A stretch of 64,000 nucleotides of DNA from Paraliobacillus quinghaiensis (GCF_003426025.1 NZ_QJSH01000005.1:62001-126000); one strand, 5' to 3'; positions 54,002-63,405 are shown, numbered from the stretch's first letter. Translations and numbers: made by a program. Notes: generated from the sequence alone by a model not told the origin.

Positions 54002-55453
54002 TTAAACTCTTAGACTTCCTTCAGATCTAAGAGCAGGGTCTTTCTTCCACAAGCTAAAGGTTACGTAAGCAATAAGGGAAAGGATAATAGATGTGACAAC
54101 AGCATGCATTCCTAAAGGCTGCGGATAGAACGACTGGAACAAAATATAAGAAGAAATGCCGACTATCATCGAAGCAATTGCACCGTATTTATTGCCCTTC
54201 TTCCAATAAAGCCCCATCACGATCGACCATAGAAATGCTGATTCTAATCCACCAATAGCAAATAAATTTAACCATATAATTAAGTCAGGTGGGTTCACCG
54301 CCATGAGGAAAACAATAACACCTAACAACCCTGTAATACCCATACTAATCAATTGAATCTTTTTACGAGTAGCATCAGGATTTATATAATTTATGTAGAT
54401 ATCCTTTACAATCGTAGAACTAACTAATAATAACAACGAATCTACAGTTGACATAATTGCTGCTAATGGTGCAGCTAGTACGACCCCTGCTAACCAAGGT
54501 GGTAATACCTCTAAAGCCACAAGTGGCATGACCCTGTCGCCTACTTCGACCCCCGGAATAATTACTCTGGAAAAAACTCCGATTAAATGCATACAGAGCA
54601 TAATCACACCAACAACAATTGTTCCAATAATTAAAGCACGATGAAACGATTTTGAACTTTTATATGACATCGCACGTACAGCAATTTGCGGCAATGCTAC
54701 CACACCAACCCCAACCAATACCCAAAAAGATGATACATAGCTAGGTGTCAGCGTTCCCTCTGCACCAAAAGGAGTAATTAGATTAGGGTTTTCTGCTTGA
54801 AGCTCGGTAATGATGTTAGATACTCCACCACCAGAGATGATGATCGCGATTAACAATATTAACGTACCCACAAACATAATGCTACCTTGGATTGAATCGG
54901 TTAAAGTAACGGCCCGGAATCCACCAACTGTAACATAGATTAAAACGGTAATAACAAAAATAAATAGTGCAGAACGATAAGATAATCCTGTTAGTGACTC
55001 AATAAGTCGGCCACCACCAATCCACTGTGCAGCCATTGCAGAAAACAGAAATACAACAATACTAAATGAAGATAATAAGACTACCCATTTTGACTGATAG
55101 CGTTCCTTTAAAAAGTCGACCATCGTTATTGCCTTATTTTTTTTCGTTACGATTGCAAATTTCTTCCCTAAAACCATAAGGGTAAAATAGCCTGTTGCCA
55201 CCTGTGATACAGCCAATAACACCCAACCTAACCCTTGGTTATAAGCAACACCTGGTCCACCAATAAAACTACTAGCACTTCCGTATGTAGCCGTCATTGT
55301 CATCGCAAGCACGAAACCTCCGAGACTTCGACCTCCTAAATAATAATCTTCCATGAAGGAATTATTTGTTATCTTCGTTCGACTCGCCGTTAACCCAATA
55401 ATAAATATAAGTAAAACCGTTCCAAATAACCAAATCGTTGCTTCAAAATTCAT
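54002..55453 (-). CDS. panF: sodium/pantothenate symporter
   Basis: Sodium:solute symporter family member, 483 aa with about thirteen helices. The opening segment FMEDYYLGGRSLGGFVLAMTMTATYGSASSFIGGPGVAYNQGLGWVLLAV is that of PanF, and the middle VTVGGFRAVTLTDSIQGSIMFVGT is typical of the family. It imports pantothenate with Na+. The upstream yhdT overlaps it by 4 nt (ATGA), an operon also known from E. coli. The ATG is fixed by that overlap. Confidence 0.93.
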   Translation of the reverse strand: MNFEATIWLFGTVLLIFIIGLTASRTKITNNSFMEDYYLGGRSLGGFVLAMTMTATYGSASSFIGGPGVAYNQGLGWVLLAVSQVATGYFTLMVLGKKFAIVTKKNKAITMVDFLKERYQSKWVVLLSSFSIVVFLFSAMAAQWIGGGRLIESLTGLSYRSALFIFVITVLIYVTVGGFRAVTLTDSIQGSIMFVGTLILLIAIIISGGGVSNIITELQAENPNLITPFGAEGTLTPSYVSSFWVLVGVGVVALPQIAVRAMSYKSSKSFHRALIIGTIVVGVIMLCMHLIGVFSRVIIPGVEVGDRVMPLVALEVLPPWLAGVVLAAPLAAIMSTVDSLLLLVSSTIVKDIYINYINPDATRKKIQLISMGITGLLGVIVFLMAVNPPDLIIWLNLFAIGGLESAFLWSIVMGLYWKKGNKYGAIASMIVGISSYILFQSFYPQPLGMHAVVTSIILSLIAYVTFSLWKKDPALRSEGSLRV

Positions 55454-55767
55454 TCCTCTTCAAACTCCTCATCATCTAAAGCTACATCCACAAAAAATAA
55501 TTTTACGGCGATCCACACCAGTAAAGGCATCATGATAACACTCAGTACACAGCTGTAAAAGAACCATGCAGGTAACCCAAGTATATAGGTATAGGTAGAA
55601 ACATCGTTGCCTCCAAGTCCATATGCAAAAGAAATCCACCAAATAAAATTGAATAGGACTAATCCAATACCTATAAGCGCTTCTTTATTAGCAATCGCAA
55701 AGCGATCATCTCTATAATTATTATTTTCTTTATTCAAATCTTCTCCGCCCCTATCATTATATTTCAT
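55450..55767 (-). CDS. yhdT: YhdT-family small membrane protein (DUF997)
   Basis: A 105-aa protein with two membrane helices (about 32-52 and 67-93) and the segment EALIGIGLVLFNFIWWISFAYGLG typical of DUF997. Such proteins are encoded beside panF or other Na+ symporters and are thought to be accessory subunits. It ends in an acidic tail, DDEEFEEE. The first eight residues may not be translated; LNKENNNY is an alternative region for the start. The 350 bp upstream (55768-56119) are AT-rich and show no other gene. Confidence 0.88.
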   Translation of the reverse strand: MKYNDRGGEDLNKENNNYRDDRFAIANKEALIGIGLVLFNFIWWISFAYGLGGNDVSTYTYILGLPAWFFYSCVLSVIMMPLLVWIAVKLFFVDVALDDEEFEEE

Positions 55768-56119
55768 GTGTTATTTTAGTTGTTAATTCTTATTCTAGCA
55801 TCTTATGTATTATATTTTACTATTTATTCTTTAACTTTTGCTACAAATAGTTATCGATTTCAAATAAATAAAGGTATCGTGTGATGATAAGTATGGACTG
55901 ATACATTATCTTATTGATTTTGAAAGGGTATCTATATCTAAGAGATTTCTATAACTATATGATAGACAAACTAAACTGTAGTTACTATAAGTGAGAGAAA
56001 AAAACTATATTAGTAAATGGTATTAAAAAGTAAAAATTAGGAACAGACCCTTCATTCATATGGACAAGTGTGTCCTAGAAGAGTCTAATCCTAATGGATT
56101 GATTTATAATTAAGCTAAT

Positions 56120-57325
56120 TTAAACGCGCTGTTTTTGATACAAACTCATCGCAGGATGAGAGCCTTTTGTAATAATATCTTGTATTATTTTTGCAAGTAC
56201 TCCGCTGTAGACTAATCCATTATCTCCATAGGCAAATAAGAAAAAGCAGTTTGGGAATTCTTCGTATTCTCCAATCATCGGCAATCCATCATGAGTACCT
56301 CCATAAAAAGCTCCTAAATAGTATTCAGGATTTACCTGTATATTGGGGAAAAGCTTATTAAATTCCTCAATTAGCTTGTATTTCTTATGCATAATCTTAG
56401 AATCACGATCATCTGGATAAGTCGTATTATCATCTAACCCACCAATTATAATACGATTGTCTTTAGTTGTCCGCATATAAATGTATGGTCTTGCGGTTTC
56501 CCAAATTAAGGTACGCTTATGCCAATCTGTAAATTCTGTGACAGGATTAGTCACTACTGCATAGGAGCTAGTCATTAAAGCATTTTCTTCTTTTTTAAAT
56601 TCTAACCCTTCATATCCAGCCGCAATAATGACATGACGGGCTTGAATTGAGTGACCTTTATCTGTAAAAAACGTTGCTTTTTCCTTCTCTAACTTCTTTC
56701 CAGTTATATTTGTCTGCTCATAAATAGAAACCCCTTTTTTATGAGCCTCTTTTAACAATCCATGATTGTATTTGAAAGGATTAAGTTCACCATCATCATA
56801 TGTATAAAGAGCTGATTCTTTTTGAAAAGGATATTGTTGGTTGATTTGCTTTTCTGTAAGTAAATCAGCCTTGAACCCATGTTTATCCAAATAGTAATAC
56901 TCTTTATTTAGCTTTTCAACACCTGCTTTATCGCTAGCATAATATAGTGTATCTCTCCGAATAAATTCAGGGTCCATTTCCATAGAAACACATTGTTTTT
57001 CAATATCATTTACAGCTTCTTCACATAGTTTCATATGCTGAATAGCTGCCTTCTCTCCAAACGAATTGACTAATTCAAATAACATCTTATCACCAAGGTA
57101 TTGTATAAGTGCGGTATTCGCGCATGTACTCCCTAAGCCAATTTTACGTTTATCTACAACAACTACTTTTAGATCAGTATCGCTTAGGTAATGAGCACAT
57201 TGAGCACCCGAACTTCCACCACCAATAATTAAAACATCACATGCTATATCTTGTTCAATCATAGGATAGCTAGGTGCATCAGGAAAAGTTGAAGGCCAGT
57301 AAAACTTGCCGCTTTGTAAATCCAT
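56120..57325 (-). CDS. FAD-dependent oxidoreductase of the DAO family
   Basis: A 401-aa protein from ATG 57325 (AGGAGTGAACGAG upstream); the frame stays open for 32 more codons without a ribosome site. The dinucleotide-binding motif CDVLIIGGGSSGAQCAHYLSD lies near residues 30-50, then VDKRKIGLGSTCANTALIQY. The FAD-contact DAO-fold end carries IIGGLDDNTTYP, THDGLPMIGEYE and AYGDNGLVYSG. It resembles gamma-glutamylputrescine or glycine-oxidase-like enzymes without a Rieske domain. The amine substrate is unknown. Copy C of the palindromic repeat lies in its leader. Confidence 0.88.
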   Translation of the reverse strand: MDLQSGKFYWPSTFPDAPSYPMIEQDIACDVLIIGGGSSGAQCAHYLSDTDLKVVVVDKRKIGLGSTCANTALIQYLGDKMLFELVNSFGEKAAIQHMKLCEEAVNDIEKQCVSMEMDPEFIRRDTLYYASDKAGVEKLNKEYYYLDKHGFKADLLTEKQINQQYPFQKESALYTYDDGELNPFKYNHGLLKEAHKKGVSIYEQTNITGKKLEKEKATFFTDKGHSIQARHVIIAAGYEGLEFKKEENALMTSSYAVVTNPVTEFTDWHKRTLIWETARPYIYMRTTKDNRIIIGGLDDNTTYPDDRDSKIMHKKYKLIEEFNKLFPNIQVNPEYYLGAFYGGTHDGLPMIGEYEEFPNCFFLFAYGDNGLVYSGVLAKIIQDIITKGSHPAMSLYQKQRV

Positions 57326-57345
57326 CTCGTTCACTCCTTGTATTT

Positions 57346-57396
57346 GGTGCCTGTCACTTCCCGGATTTTGTCGATGATTAGACCTAGGAAGACACC
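57346..57396. repeat. palindromic intergenic repeat, copy C
   Basis: GGTGCCTGTCACTTCCCGG and CCTAGGAAGACACC at the ends, with TTGTCGATGATTAGAC between. It is the most decayed of the three copies and begins 21 bp upstream of the oxidoreductase start. Confidence 0.65.
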
Positions 57397-57540
57397 ATAG
57401 AATTATACTTAATATAAACAACTTTATAATAATTATTAGAGTGAATTGAACTTACCTTGTGCAGCATGGTTGAATCAGAAACGAAAAAGGAAGAACAGTC
57501 TACTGTCCTTCCTCCTTAATCATCTTAATTCTTTTATCCC

Positions 57541-57624
57541 GGTGTAATCGTCCGTAAAACTCCCACTTCAAAACATCGAGAAAAATCAAAATTGTTTAAG
57601 TGGGAGTAAACGGACGCTAACACC
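57541..57624. repeat. 84-nt interrupted palindrome, IS200/IS605-type remnant candidate
   Basis: Four nested arms pair: GGTGT/ACACC, CGTCCGT/ACGGACG, ACTCCCACTT/AAGTGGGAGT and AAAACA/TTGTTT, around an A-rich loop. The ending AAGTGGGAGTAAACGGACG looks like right ends of IS200/IS605-type elements in Bacillaceae. It contains no gene and may be a palindrome-associated non-autonomous element. Confidence 0.55.
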
Positions 57625-57642
57625 CCGAATGGTTCAGCTAAC

Positions 57643-57677
57643 AATCAGTGGGGGAAGAGCAAAAACCCCCACTGATT
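57643..57677 (-). terminator. hairpin terminator of the amylase gene
   Basis: A perfect 12-bp stem AATCAGTGGGGG/CCCCCACTGATT with 11-nt loop, 7 bp beyond the amylase stop. The U-tract is weak but the stem is strong. Confidence 0.6.
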
Positions 57678-57683
57678 GAAGAT

Positions 57684-59441
57684 TCACTTTATAGAAAAGC
57701 ATTTAAAACCATAAGCAGGGAGCTCTACAACAGCATTATCAGAGAATGAAATACTTTTTTCTTCAAATAATTCTATACTTTTCTTCTTCTGTAATGCGTC
57801 TACATCAATTGCTTGAGCCTGATCACAATTATTTAGAACAAAAACTAATTGTTCTTGGTTTAACTTTTTCTCATATACAACTATATCCTTCTCTTCGTCT
57901 ACTTGTAGAAAACGAAAAGCCCCTCGGTTACCAAAAGCAGGAATGTCTTTTCGCATCTGTATTAATTTTTTAACAAAATTGAATAAGTCGCGATCTTGTT
58001 TATTTTCATCCCATTCCATACAAGCACGACACCCAGGGTCATTTCCGCCGGCCATTCCAATTTCATCCCCATAATAAATACACGGTGTACCTATAAATGA
58101 TAATTGAAATAAATAAAGTAATCGAACACGTTCTTTTACCCCTTTGGCTAGTGTCAAAATTCTCGCTGTATCATGACTATCTAACAGGTTAAAAGAAACT
58201 TCATTTACATTCTGGGGATACATGTGTAAAACATTGGTAATGCTATCAGCAAACTCTATTGACTTCATAGATTGTTTTCCAAAAAAGTCTATAGCTCCAT
58301 TAGTAAATGGATAGTTCATTACCGCATCAAATTGGTCTCCTTGCAACCAAGGCATCGAATCATGCCAAATTTCGCCTAAGATATAAGCATCAGATTTCGC
58401 TTCTTTTACCACCTGACGAAATTCTCTCCAAAAAGCACTGTCAATTTCATTTGCTACATCTAATCGCCAACCATCGATATCAAATTCTTCTATCCAATAT
58501 CGAGCAACATCAAACAAATGTTCTTTTACAGCGGGATTTGCTGTATCTAATTTAGGCATATTGGCAACAAAGCCAAAGGTGTCATAATTCGGGTTAGGTT
58601 TTGTTTGCAATGGGAAATCCCAGATATGAAACCAATCTTTATAACGAGAGGACTCTCCATTTTTTAAAACGTCCTGGAATGATTCAAAATAGTAGCCGCT
58701 ATGATTAAATACCGCATCTAACATCACTCGAATACCACGTTGATGACATTCCTTTACCAACTTACGAAACGTTTCTTTATCTCCAAACTGCGGATCAATT
58801 TCCATATAATCAATGGTGTCATATTTATGATTCGAATGTGCTTTGAAAATGGGGCAAAAGTAGATCCCTGTAATACCAATTTCTTCTAAATGATCTAAAT
58901 GATCAATTACTCCCTGGAAATCACCACCAAAAAAGTTTGTTGGCGTTGGTTTAGCGCTCCCCCATTCCAAACCTTCATCAGGTGTTAGAGTTGGATCTCC
59001 ATTACCGAATCTTTCAGGAAAAATTTGATACCAAACGGTGTCTTTTACCCATTCAGGCGCTGTGAATGTATCCACTTTATGCAAGTATGGGAAACAGAAA
59101 TAACAACCAATATCTTCTGGCGGCTCTTGATAAAAACCACGTTCTGTATATATTAATGTTTCTCCATCTACTCCTTCACAATGAAAAGCATATCTTAGTC
59201 GATAGTATGTTGGCTTTACTGAAACCTTCCAAAAATCAAACAAATTCGTAGACCCTGTTTTCTCCATTTTTAGCGTTTGATACTGCCATTCTTCGTCTTT
59301 AAAATCATATGGATCACCGTAAATAAGAGACACTTGCTCCATATCATCTTTTTTTGTTTGTAGCATAATGTGTAAATTCTTATCATCATATGCATAAGCG
59401 AATTGATTTAACGCTCGATGATAGATTGCTTGTTTTAGCAT
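57684..59441 (-). CDS. neopullulanase / cyclomaltodextrinase-type glycoside hydrolase (GH13)
   Basis: A 585-aa cytoplasmic GH13 enzyme with an N-terminal CBM34-like domain (about 1-120), the catalytic barrel (130-500) and a C-terminal beta domain. The four GH13 regions are visible: DAVFNHSG, GWRLDVANE (nucleophile D), ILGEIWHD (acid E) and LLDSHDT. There is no signal peptide, which fits degradation of imported maltodextrins or cyclodextrins. It is divergent from the maltodextrin transporter with shared operators. ATG 59441 follows AAAAGGAGG. Neopullulanase, maltogenic amylase and cyclomaltodextrinase cannot be told apart by sequence alone. Confidence 0.94.
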   Translation of the reverse strand: MLKQAIYHRALNQFAYAYDDKNLHIMLQTKKDDMEQVSLIYGDPYDFKDEEWQYQTLKMEKTGSTNLFDFWKVSVKPTYYRLRYAFHCEGVDGETLIYTERGFYQEPPEDIGCYFCFPYLHKVDTFTAPEWVKDTVWYQIFPERFGNGDPTLTPDEGLEWGSAKPTPTNFFGGDFQGVIDHLDHLEEIGITGIYFCPIFKAHSNHKYDTIDYMEIDPQFGDKETFRKLVKECHQRGIRVMLDAVFNHSGYYFESFQDVLKNGESSRYKDWFHIWDFPLQTKPNPNYDTFGFVANMPKLDTANPAVKEHLFDVARYWIEEFDIDGWRLDVANEIDSAFWREFRQVVKEAKSDAYILGEIWHDSMPWLQGDQFDAVMNYPFTNGAIDFFGKQSMKSIEFADSITNVLHMYPQNVNEVSFNLLDSHDTARILTLAKGVKERVRLLYLFQLSFIGTPCIYYGDEIGMAGGNDPGCRACMEWDENKQDRDLFNFVKKLIQMRKDIPAFGNRGAFRFLQVDEEKDIVVYEKKLNQEQLVFVLNNCDQAQAIDVDALQKKKSIELFEEKSISFSDNAVVELPAYGFKCFSIK

Positions 59442-59465
59442 ATAGTATTTTCCTCCTTTTAATTA

Positions 59466-59475
59466 CAAACGTTTG
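59466..59475. promoter_or_regulatory. LacI/CcpA-type operator 1
   Basis: CAAACGTTTG, a perfect palindrome within ACAAACGTTTGCGCAA, just upstream of the amylase ribosome site. It fits a LacI-family regulator such as the one at 63406, or CcpA. Confidence 0.6.
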
Positions 59476-59558
59476 CGCAATTTTTTTGTTTATCTATAAT
59501 TACACTTTAAACTATTAATAGATAACTTACTATTATTATACAAAACATAAACATAATA

Positions 59559-59572
59559 TGTAAGCGTTTTTG
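59559..59572. promoter_or_regulatory. cre-like operator 2 (catabolite repression)
   Basis: TGTAAGCGTTTTTG is close to the CcpA cre consensus TGWAANCGNTNWCA, mid-way between the divergent maltodextrin genes. Confidence 0.55.
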
Positions 59573-59621
59573 TTATTAATTTGTAAGAGTAATTTATTAA
59601 ATAATTTTTTTAAATTTATGG

Positions 59622-59650
59622 TTGCAAAAAAATAAATCACTCGCTATAAT
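59622..59650 (+). promoter_or_regulatory. sigma-A promoter of the maltodextrin transporter operon
   Basis: TTGCAA (59622-59627), 17 bp, then a consensus TATAAT (59645-59650), 77 bp upstream of the binding-protein start. The operator at 59662 lies directly downstream, where bound repressor would block transcription. Confidence 0.75.
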
Positions 59651-59661
59651 TGTAAACAAGA

Positions 59662-59681
59662 TGTGCGCAAGCGTTTTCACA
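59662..59681. promoter_or_regulatory. LacI/CcpA-type operator 3
   Basis: TGTGCGCAAGCGTTTTCACA contains GCGCAAGCGTTTTC, related to operator 1, and sits at the expected start of transcription. Confidence 0.6.
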
Positions 59682-59726
59682 AAACTCATCTTAATCTACT
59701 AAAAATATATTGGAGGTTAATTAGTT

Positions 59727-61052
59727 ATGAAGAAATGGTTTTTGTCTTTTGTAGGAATAATATTTATTGTCGGTTTGTTAACTGCTTGTGGTCCTGATGA
59801 CGCAGATGAAAATGCTTCAAGCAATGATACAAACAACGAAGGTACAACAGAAAACGAAGGTACAACAAACGATGAAGCTTCTGAAGAGTCTTCAATGCCT
59901 GAAAAACCAGAGAAACTTACAATCTGGATTAATGCAGAGGAAAAACAAGAAGAAGCTGTTGGTCAAATTGCAGAAAAATATACTGAAGAGACTGGAATTG
60001 AAATCGAAGCAATTCCTATCAATATGTTAGACCAAGTTGAGAAATTAGGCGTAGAGGGTCCTGCTGGTAATGGTCCCGATGTCATTTTCCAACCACATGA
60101 TAGAATAGGAGATTTAGTTCTTAAAGGACTTATTGATCCGGTTGACCTTGGAGATAAAACTAGCGAATATGCAGAATCTGCAGTAAACGCTGTAACAAAT
60201 GATGGCGATGTTTGGGGATACCCTGCAGTAACAGAAACTTATGCATTATTTTATAATAGTAGTTTAGTAGATGGTACACCAGAAACAATGGAAGAAATAA
60301 TGACAATTGCAGAAGAGCAAACAAACGCTGCCAACGATGAGTATGGATTCTTAATGGAAGCTGCTAACTTCTATTTCACATATCCATTCTTCTCTGGTAA
60401 CGGTGCTTACGTATTTGCTAACGAGAACGGTAATTATGACATTAGTGACATTGGTTTGAATAACGAAGGCGCAGTTGAAGGCGGAAAGTTAATTCAATCA
60501 TGGTTCGATAAAGGATACATGCCACAAGACTTAACTCCTGATATCATGAATGGATTATTCAAAGAAGGAAAAGTTGCAACTGTAATCAATGGTCCTTGGA
60601 TGGTAAGAGAATATTCAGAAGCGCTTGGAGATGACTTAAAAGCTGCTCCATTACCATTACTTGATAACGGTGAAAATCCAAAATCTTTCGTAGGTGTTAA
60701 AGCTTACTTACTTTCTTACTACTCAGAAAATAAAGAGTGGGCACAAGACTTCATGTCATTTGTTACAAATTCAGAAAATGCAATGCTTTACTATGATGTA
60801 GCTGGTGAAATGCCTGCGCGTGTTGACTCAATTGATAATCCTGCTATTGCAGATGACCCTATTTACTCAGCATTTGCAGAACAAGCAACTTATGGTGAAC
60901 CAATGCCTGGTGTACCAGCAATGCAACAAGTTTGGGATCCAATTAACAATGCTTTATCATTTATTTCTAAAGGCGAACCTGTTGAAGAAGTACTTAATGA
61001 AGCTGTACAAATAATTAAAGACAACATTGAAGCATCTGGAGCAACAGAATAG
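59727..61052 (+). CDS. maltose/maltodextrin ABC transporter binding lipoprotein
   Basis: A 441-aa extracytoplasmic solute-binding protein. The signal peptide ends in the lipobox LTAC (C21), followed by a Glu/Thr/Asn-rich linker (about 25-55). The MalE-type fold contains EKLTIWINAEEKQEEAVGQIAEKYTEETGI, NGPDVIFQPHDRIGDLV, VWGYPAVTETYALFYN and INGPWMVREYSEA. It is followed by two permease genes and, in trans, would use a shared MsmX-type ATPase, since no ATPase gene follows. TTGGAGG precedes ATG 59727. Equivalent to MdxE of B. subtilis. Confidence 0.94.
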   Translation: MKKWFLSFVGIIFIVGLLTACGPDDADENASSNDTNNEGTTENEGTTNDEASEESSMPEKPEKLTIWINAEEKQEEAVGQIAEKYTEETGIEIEAIPINMLDQVEKLGVEGPAGNGPDVIFQPHDRIGDLVLKGLIDPVDLGDKTSEYAESAVNAVTNDGDVWGYPAVTETYALFYNSSLVDGTPETMEEIMTIAEEQTNAANDEYGFLMEAANFYFTYPFFSGNGAYVFANENGNYDISDIGLNNEGAVEGGKLIQSWFDKGYMPQDLTPDIMNGLFKEGKVATVINGPWMVREYSEALGDDLKAAPLPLLDNGENPKSFVGVKAYLLSYYSENKEWAQDFMSFVTNSENAMLYYDVAGEMPARVDSIDNPAIADDPIYSAFAEQATYGEPMPGVPAMQQVWDPINNALSFISKGEPVEEVLNEAVQIIKDNIEASGATE

Positions 61053-61067
61053 ATTAATCTTCACTAT

Positions 61068-61089
61068 ATGGGAAGTTAACGCTTCCCAT
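61068..61089 (+). terminator. intercistronic hairpin between binding protein and permease
   Basis: ATGGGAAG/CTTCCCAT around TTAACG, 16 bp after the binding-protein stop and without a T-run. Such hairpins usually stabilise the abundant binding-protein message and lower permease expression. Confidence 0.6.
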
Positions 61090-61120
61090 TTAGTGTTTCT
61101 ATTAAAGGAGGGAACTAATT

Positions 61121-62410
61121 GTGGCTTCGCAGAAAAAGAAATTTGATTTATCACAGCGCAGAAATATCGCAACAATATTGTCTATAATCCCTGGTATAGG
61201 ACAATTTTATAACCGTCGAATTATGAAAGGGGTTCTACTACTTCTTATTTCCTCTGCCTTTTTAATAGCAACTTGGGATTACATTGACATAGGAATTTGG
61301 GGGCTTTTCACACTTGGAACAGTTCCAAGAGAACACCACTCCATCCAATTACTTATTCAAGGATTTATCTCACTGATTGTTCTAGCATTTGCGATTGCAA
61401 TATACGCCTACAACCTAATGGATGCACGTAAAGATGCAATTGCAATAGAAAACGGTAAACCAAATCCAACTTTACTTCAAGGTATAAGAGATTTTTATAA
61501 CAATGGCTTTCCATATTTTATGGTTTTGCCTGGTTTAGGAATGTTATTGTTTATTGTTGTATTACCACTTATGTTTATGGTTGCACTTGCGTTTACAAAC
61601 TACAATCAATATAATGCCCCGCCTAGAAAGCTTCTTGATTGGGTTGGGTTTGATAACTTTGTAAACTTGGTTAACATTGATATTTGGCAAGATACATTTG
61701 TAAATGTATTTACTTGGACTATTATTTGGACAGTTGTAGCGACTACATTGCAAATTGTGCTTGGATTATTCTTGGCACTACTTGTTAATGATAAACGTAT
61801 TAAATTTAAACGAACAATTCGTACTGTCTTTATCTTACCTTGGGCTGTACCAGCATTTGTATCAATTTTAATATTTTCAGCACTTTTTAACCCTACTTTC
61901 GGCGCAATTAATCGAGATATATTAAGTCAATTTAATCTAATGATTCCATGGTTATCTGATCCGTTTTGGGCTAAAATCGCCTTGATTATGATACAAACAT
62001 GGTTGGGCTTCCCATTTGTATTTGCATTATTTACAGGGGTACTACAAAGTGTACCAGCTGATATGTATGAAGCTGCTGAGATAGATGGTAGTACAAGGTG
62101 GCAAAAATTTCAATTCATTACCTTGCCACACATTCTATTTGCTACAGCACCATTATTAATCATGCAATATGCACAAAATTTTAATAACTTTAATATTATT
62201 TATCTATTTAATGAAGGATTACCAGCAGTACGAGGGCAAAATGCCGGTGGAACAGATATACTGATATCATGGGTGTACAAGCTGACCTTTGAGACAAATA
62301 ATTATAATATGGCAGCTGCAATTACAATTATAATGGGTATAATAGTAATGGGATTTGCCTTCTATCAATTCAGAAAAACCGCATCATTTAAAGAGGAGGG
62401 ACGTTACTAA
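61121..62410 (+). CDS. maltodextrin ABC transporter permease, MalF/MdxF type
   Basis: A 429-aa permease starting at GTG 61121 after AAAGGAGGG. The first helices (about 10-100) belong to the MalF-type N-terminal extension, with a leading DLSQRRNIATILSIIPGIGQFYNRR. The core has six helices and the ATPase-contact EAA loop EAAEIDGSTRWQKFQFITLPHI at about residue 317. It overlaps the next permease gene by 1 nt (TAATG), indicating coupling. It forms the channel with the MalG-type partner. Confidence 0.94.
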   Translation: MASQKKKFDLSQRRNIATILSIIPGIGQFYNRRIMKGVLLLLISSAFLIATWDYIDIGIWGLFTLGTVPREHHSIQLLIQGFISLIVLAFAIAIYAYNLMDARKDAIAIENGKPNPTLLQGIRDFYNNGFPYFMVLPGLGMLLFIVVLPLMFMVALAFTNYNQYNAPPRKLLDWVGFDNFVNLVNIDIWQDTFVNVFTWTIIWTVVATTLQIVLGLFLALLVNDKRIKFKRTIRTVFILPWAVPAFVSILIFSALFNPTFGAINRDILSQFNLMIPWLSDPFWAKIALIMIQTWLGFPFVFALFTGVLQSVPADMYEAAEIDGSTRWQKFQFITLPHILFATAPLLIMQYAQNFNNFNIIYLFNEGLPAVRGQNAGGTDILISWVYKLTFETNNYNMAAAITIIMGIIVMGFAFYQFRKTASFKEEGRY

Positions 62411-63258
62411 TGGCTATGAATAGAAAAAAGAAATCAAAAATAGAAGTAGCGTTCATTTATGTGTTCTTTGTTTTTATGTTTATTATCATTGGTTATCCAT
62501 TGTTATGGACTGTTATGATGAGTATAAACCCAGGTTCAAATATGCTTGTTACACAATTAATTCCAGATAACCCTACATTTGAACATTACAAGTGGCTATT
62601 TACAAATGAGAACAGTGATTATGTTACTTGGTACAAGAACAGCCTAGGCGTTGCCGTTGCAAATTCCATAGGATCTGTTATCCTAACTTCTTTCGTTGCG
62701 TATGCTTTCTCTAGATATAAATTTATCGGTAAAAAATATGGGCTCTATATGTTTTTACTATTACAAATGTTCCCCGCTTTAATGGGAATGGTTGCGTTAT
62801 ACATCATGTTAACTACGATCGGCCTAACTGATTCTCTTGTTGGTTTAACAATTATCTATTTAGGCGGTCAAATTCCATTTAACGCTTGGCTTGTTAAAGG
62901 TTACTTTGATACGATACCAAGAGAATTAGATGAAGCTGCGAAAATTGATGGGGCAGGTCATTTACGAATTTTTTGGACAATTATGCTACCATTAGCTAAA
63001 CCTATTTTAGCAGTAGTTGCGTTATTTAATTTCATGGCACCTTTTATGGACTTCTTATTACCACGAATTGTGCTAACAAGTCCTGAAAAGTATACACTCG
63101 CACTTGGTTTATACAATTTTATTAACGATCAATTTTCTACAAACTTTACACGCTTCTCAGCTGGAGCTATCTTAATCGCTGTGCCAATTGCATTAGTCTT
63201 CCTATTATTACAACGTTACTTAATCGGAGGCCTAACTGCTGGTGCTACAAAAGGTTAA
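62410..63258 (+). CDS. maltodextrin ABC transporter permease, MalG/MdxG type
   Basis: A 282-aa partner permease with six helices and the EAA loop EAAKIDGAGHLRIFWTIMLPLAKP at about residue 177. The ATG at 62410 shares its A with the preceding stop; an internal AATGAAT at codon 3 is an alternative. The protein ends GGLTAGATKG, as typical of MalG proteins of Gram-positive bacteria. A terminator follows, so the transporter operon has three genes. Confidence 0.94.
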   Translation: MAMNRKKKSKIEVAFIYVFFVFMFIIIGYPLLWTVMMSINPGSNMLVTQLIPDNPTFEHYKWLFTNENSDYVTWYKNSLGVAVANSIGSVILTSFVAYAFSRYKFIGKKYGLYMFLLLQMFPALMGMVALYIMLTTIGLTDSLVGLTIIYLGGQIPFNAWLVKGYFDTIPRELDEAAKIDGAGHLRIFWTIMLPLAKPILAVVALFNFMAPFMDFLLPRIVLTSPEKYTLALGLYNFINDQFSTNFTRFSAGAILIAVPIALVFLLLQRYLIGGLTAGATKG

Positions 63259-63270
63259 TATACATTAAAT

Positions 63271-63301
63271 GAATCCAAGTAATTGCTTGGATTCATTTAT
63301 T
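63271..63301 (+). terminator. terminator of the maltodextrin transporter operon
   Basis: GAATCCAAG (63271-63279) pairs with CTTGGATTC (63286-63294), followed by ATTTATTT. Confidence 0.75.
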
Positions 63302-63405
63302 TGTTACTAGTTTTCAAAGCTAGTATCTTCATATATACTGAACATAGAACTAGTTATTAATACTTACTATATATAACTTACTAATTGTTTTAGAGGGTGA
63401 AAAGC

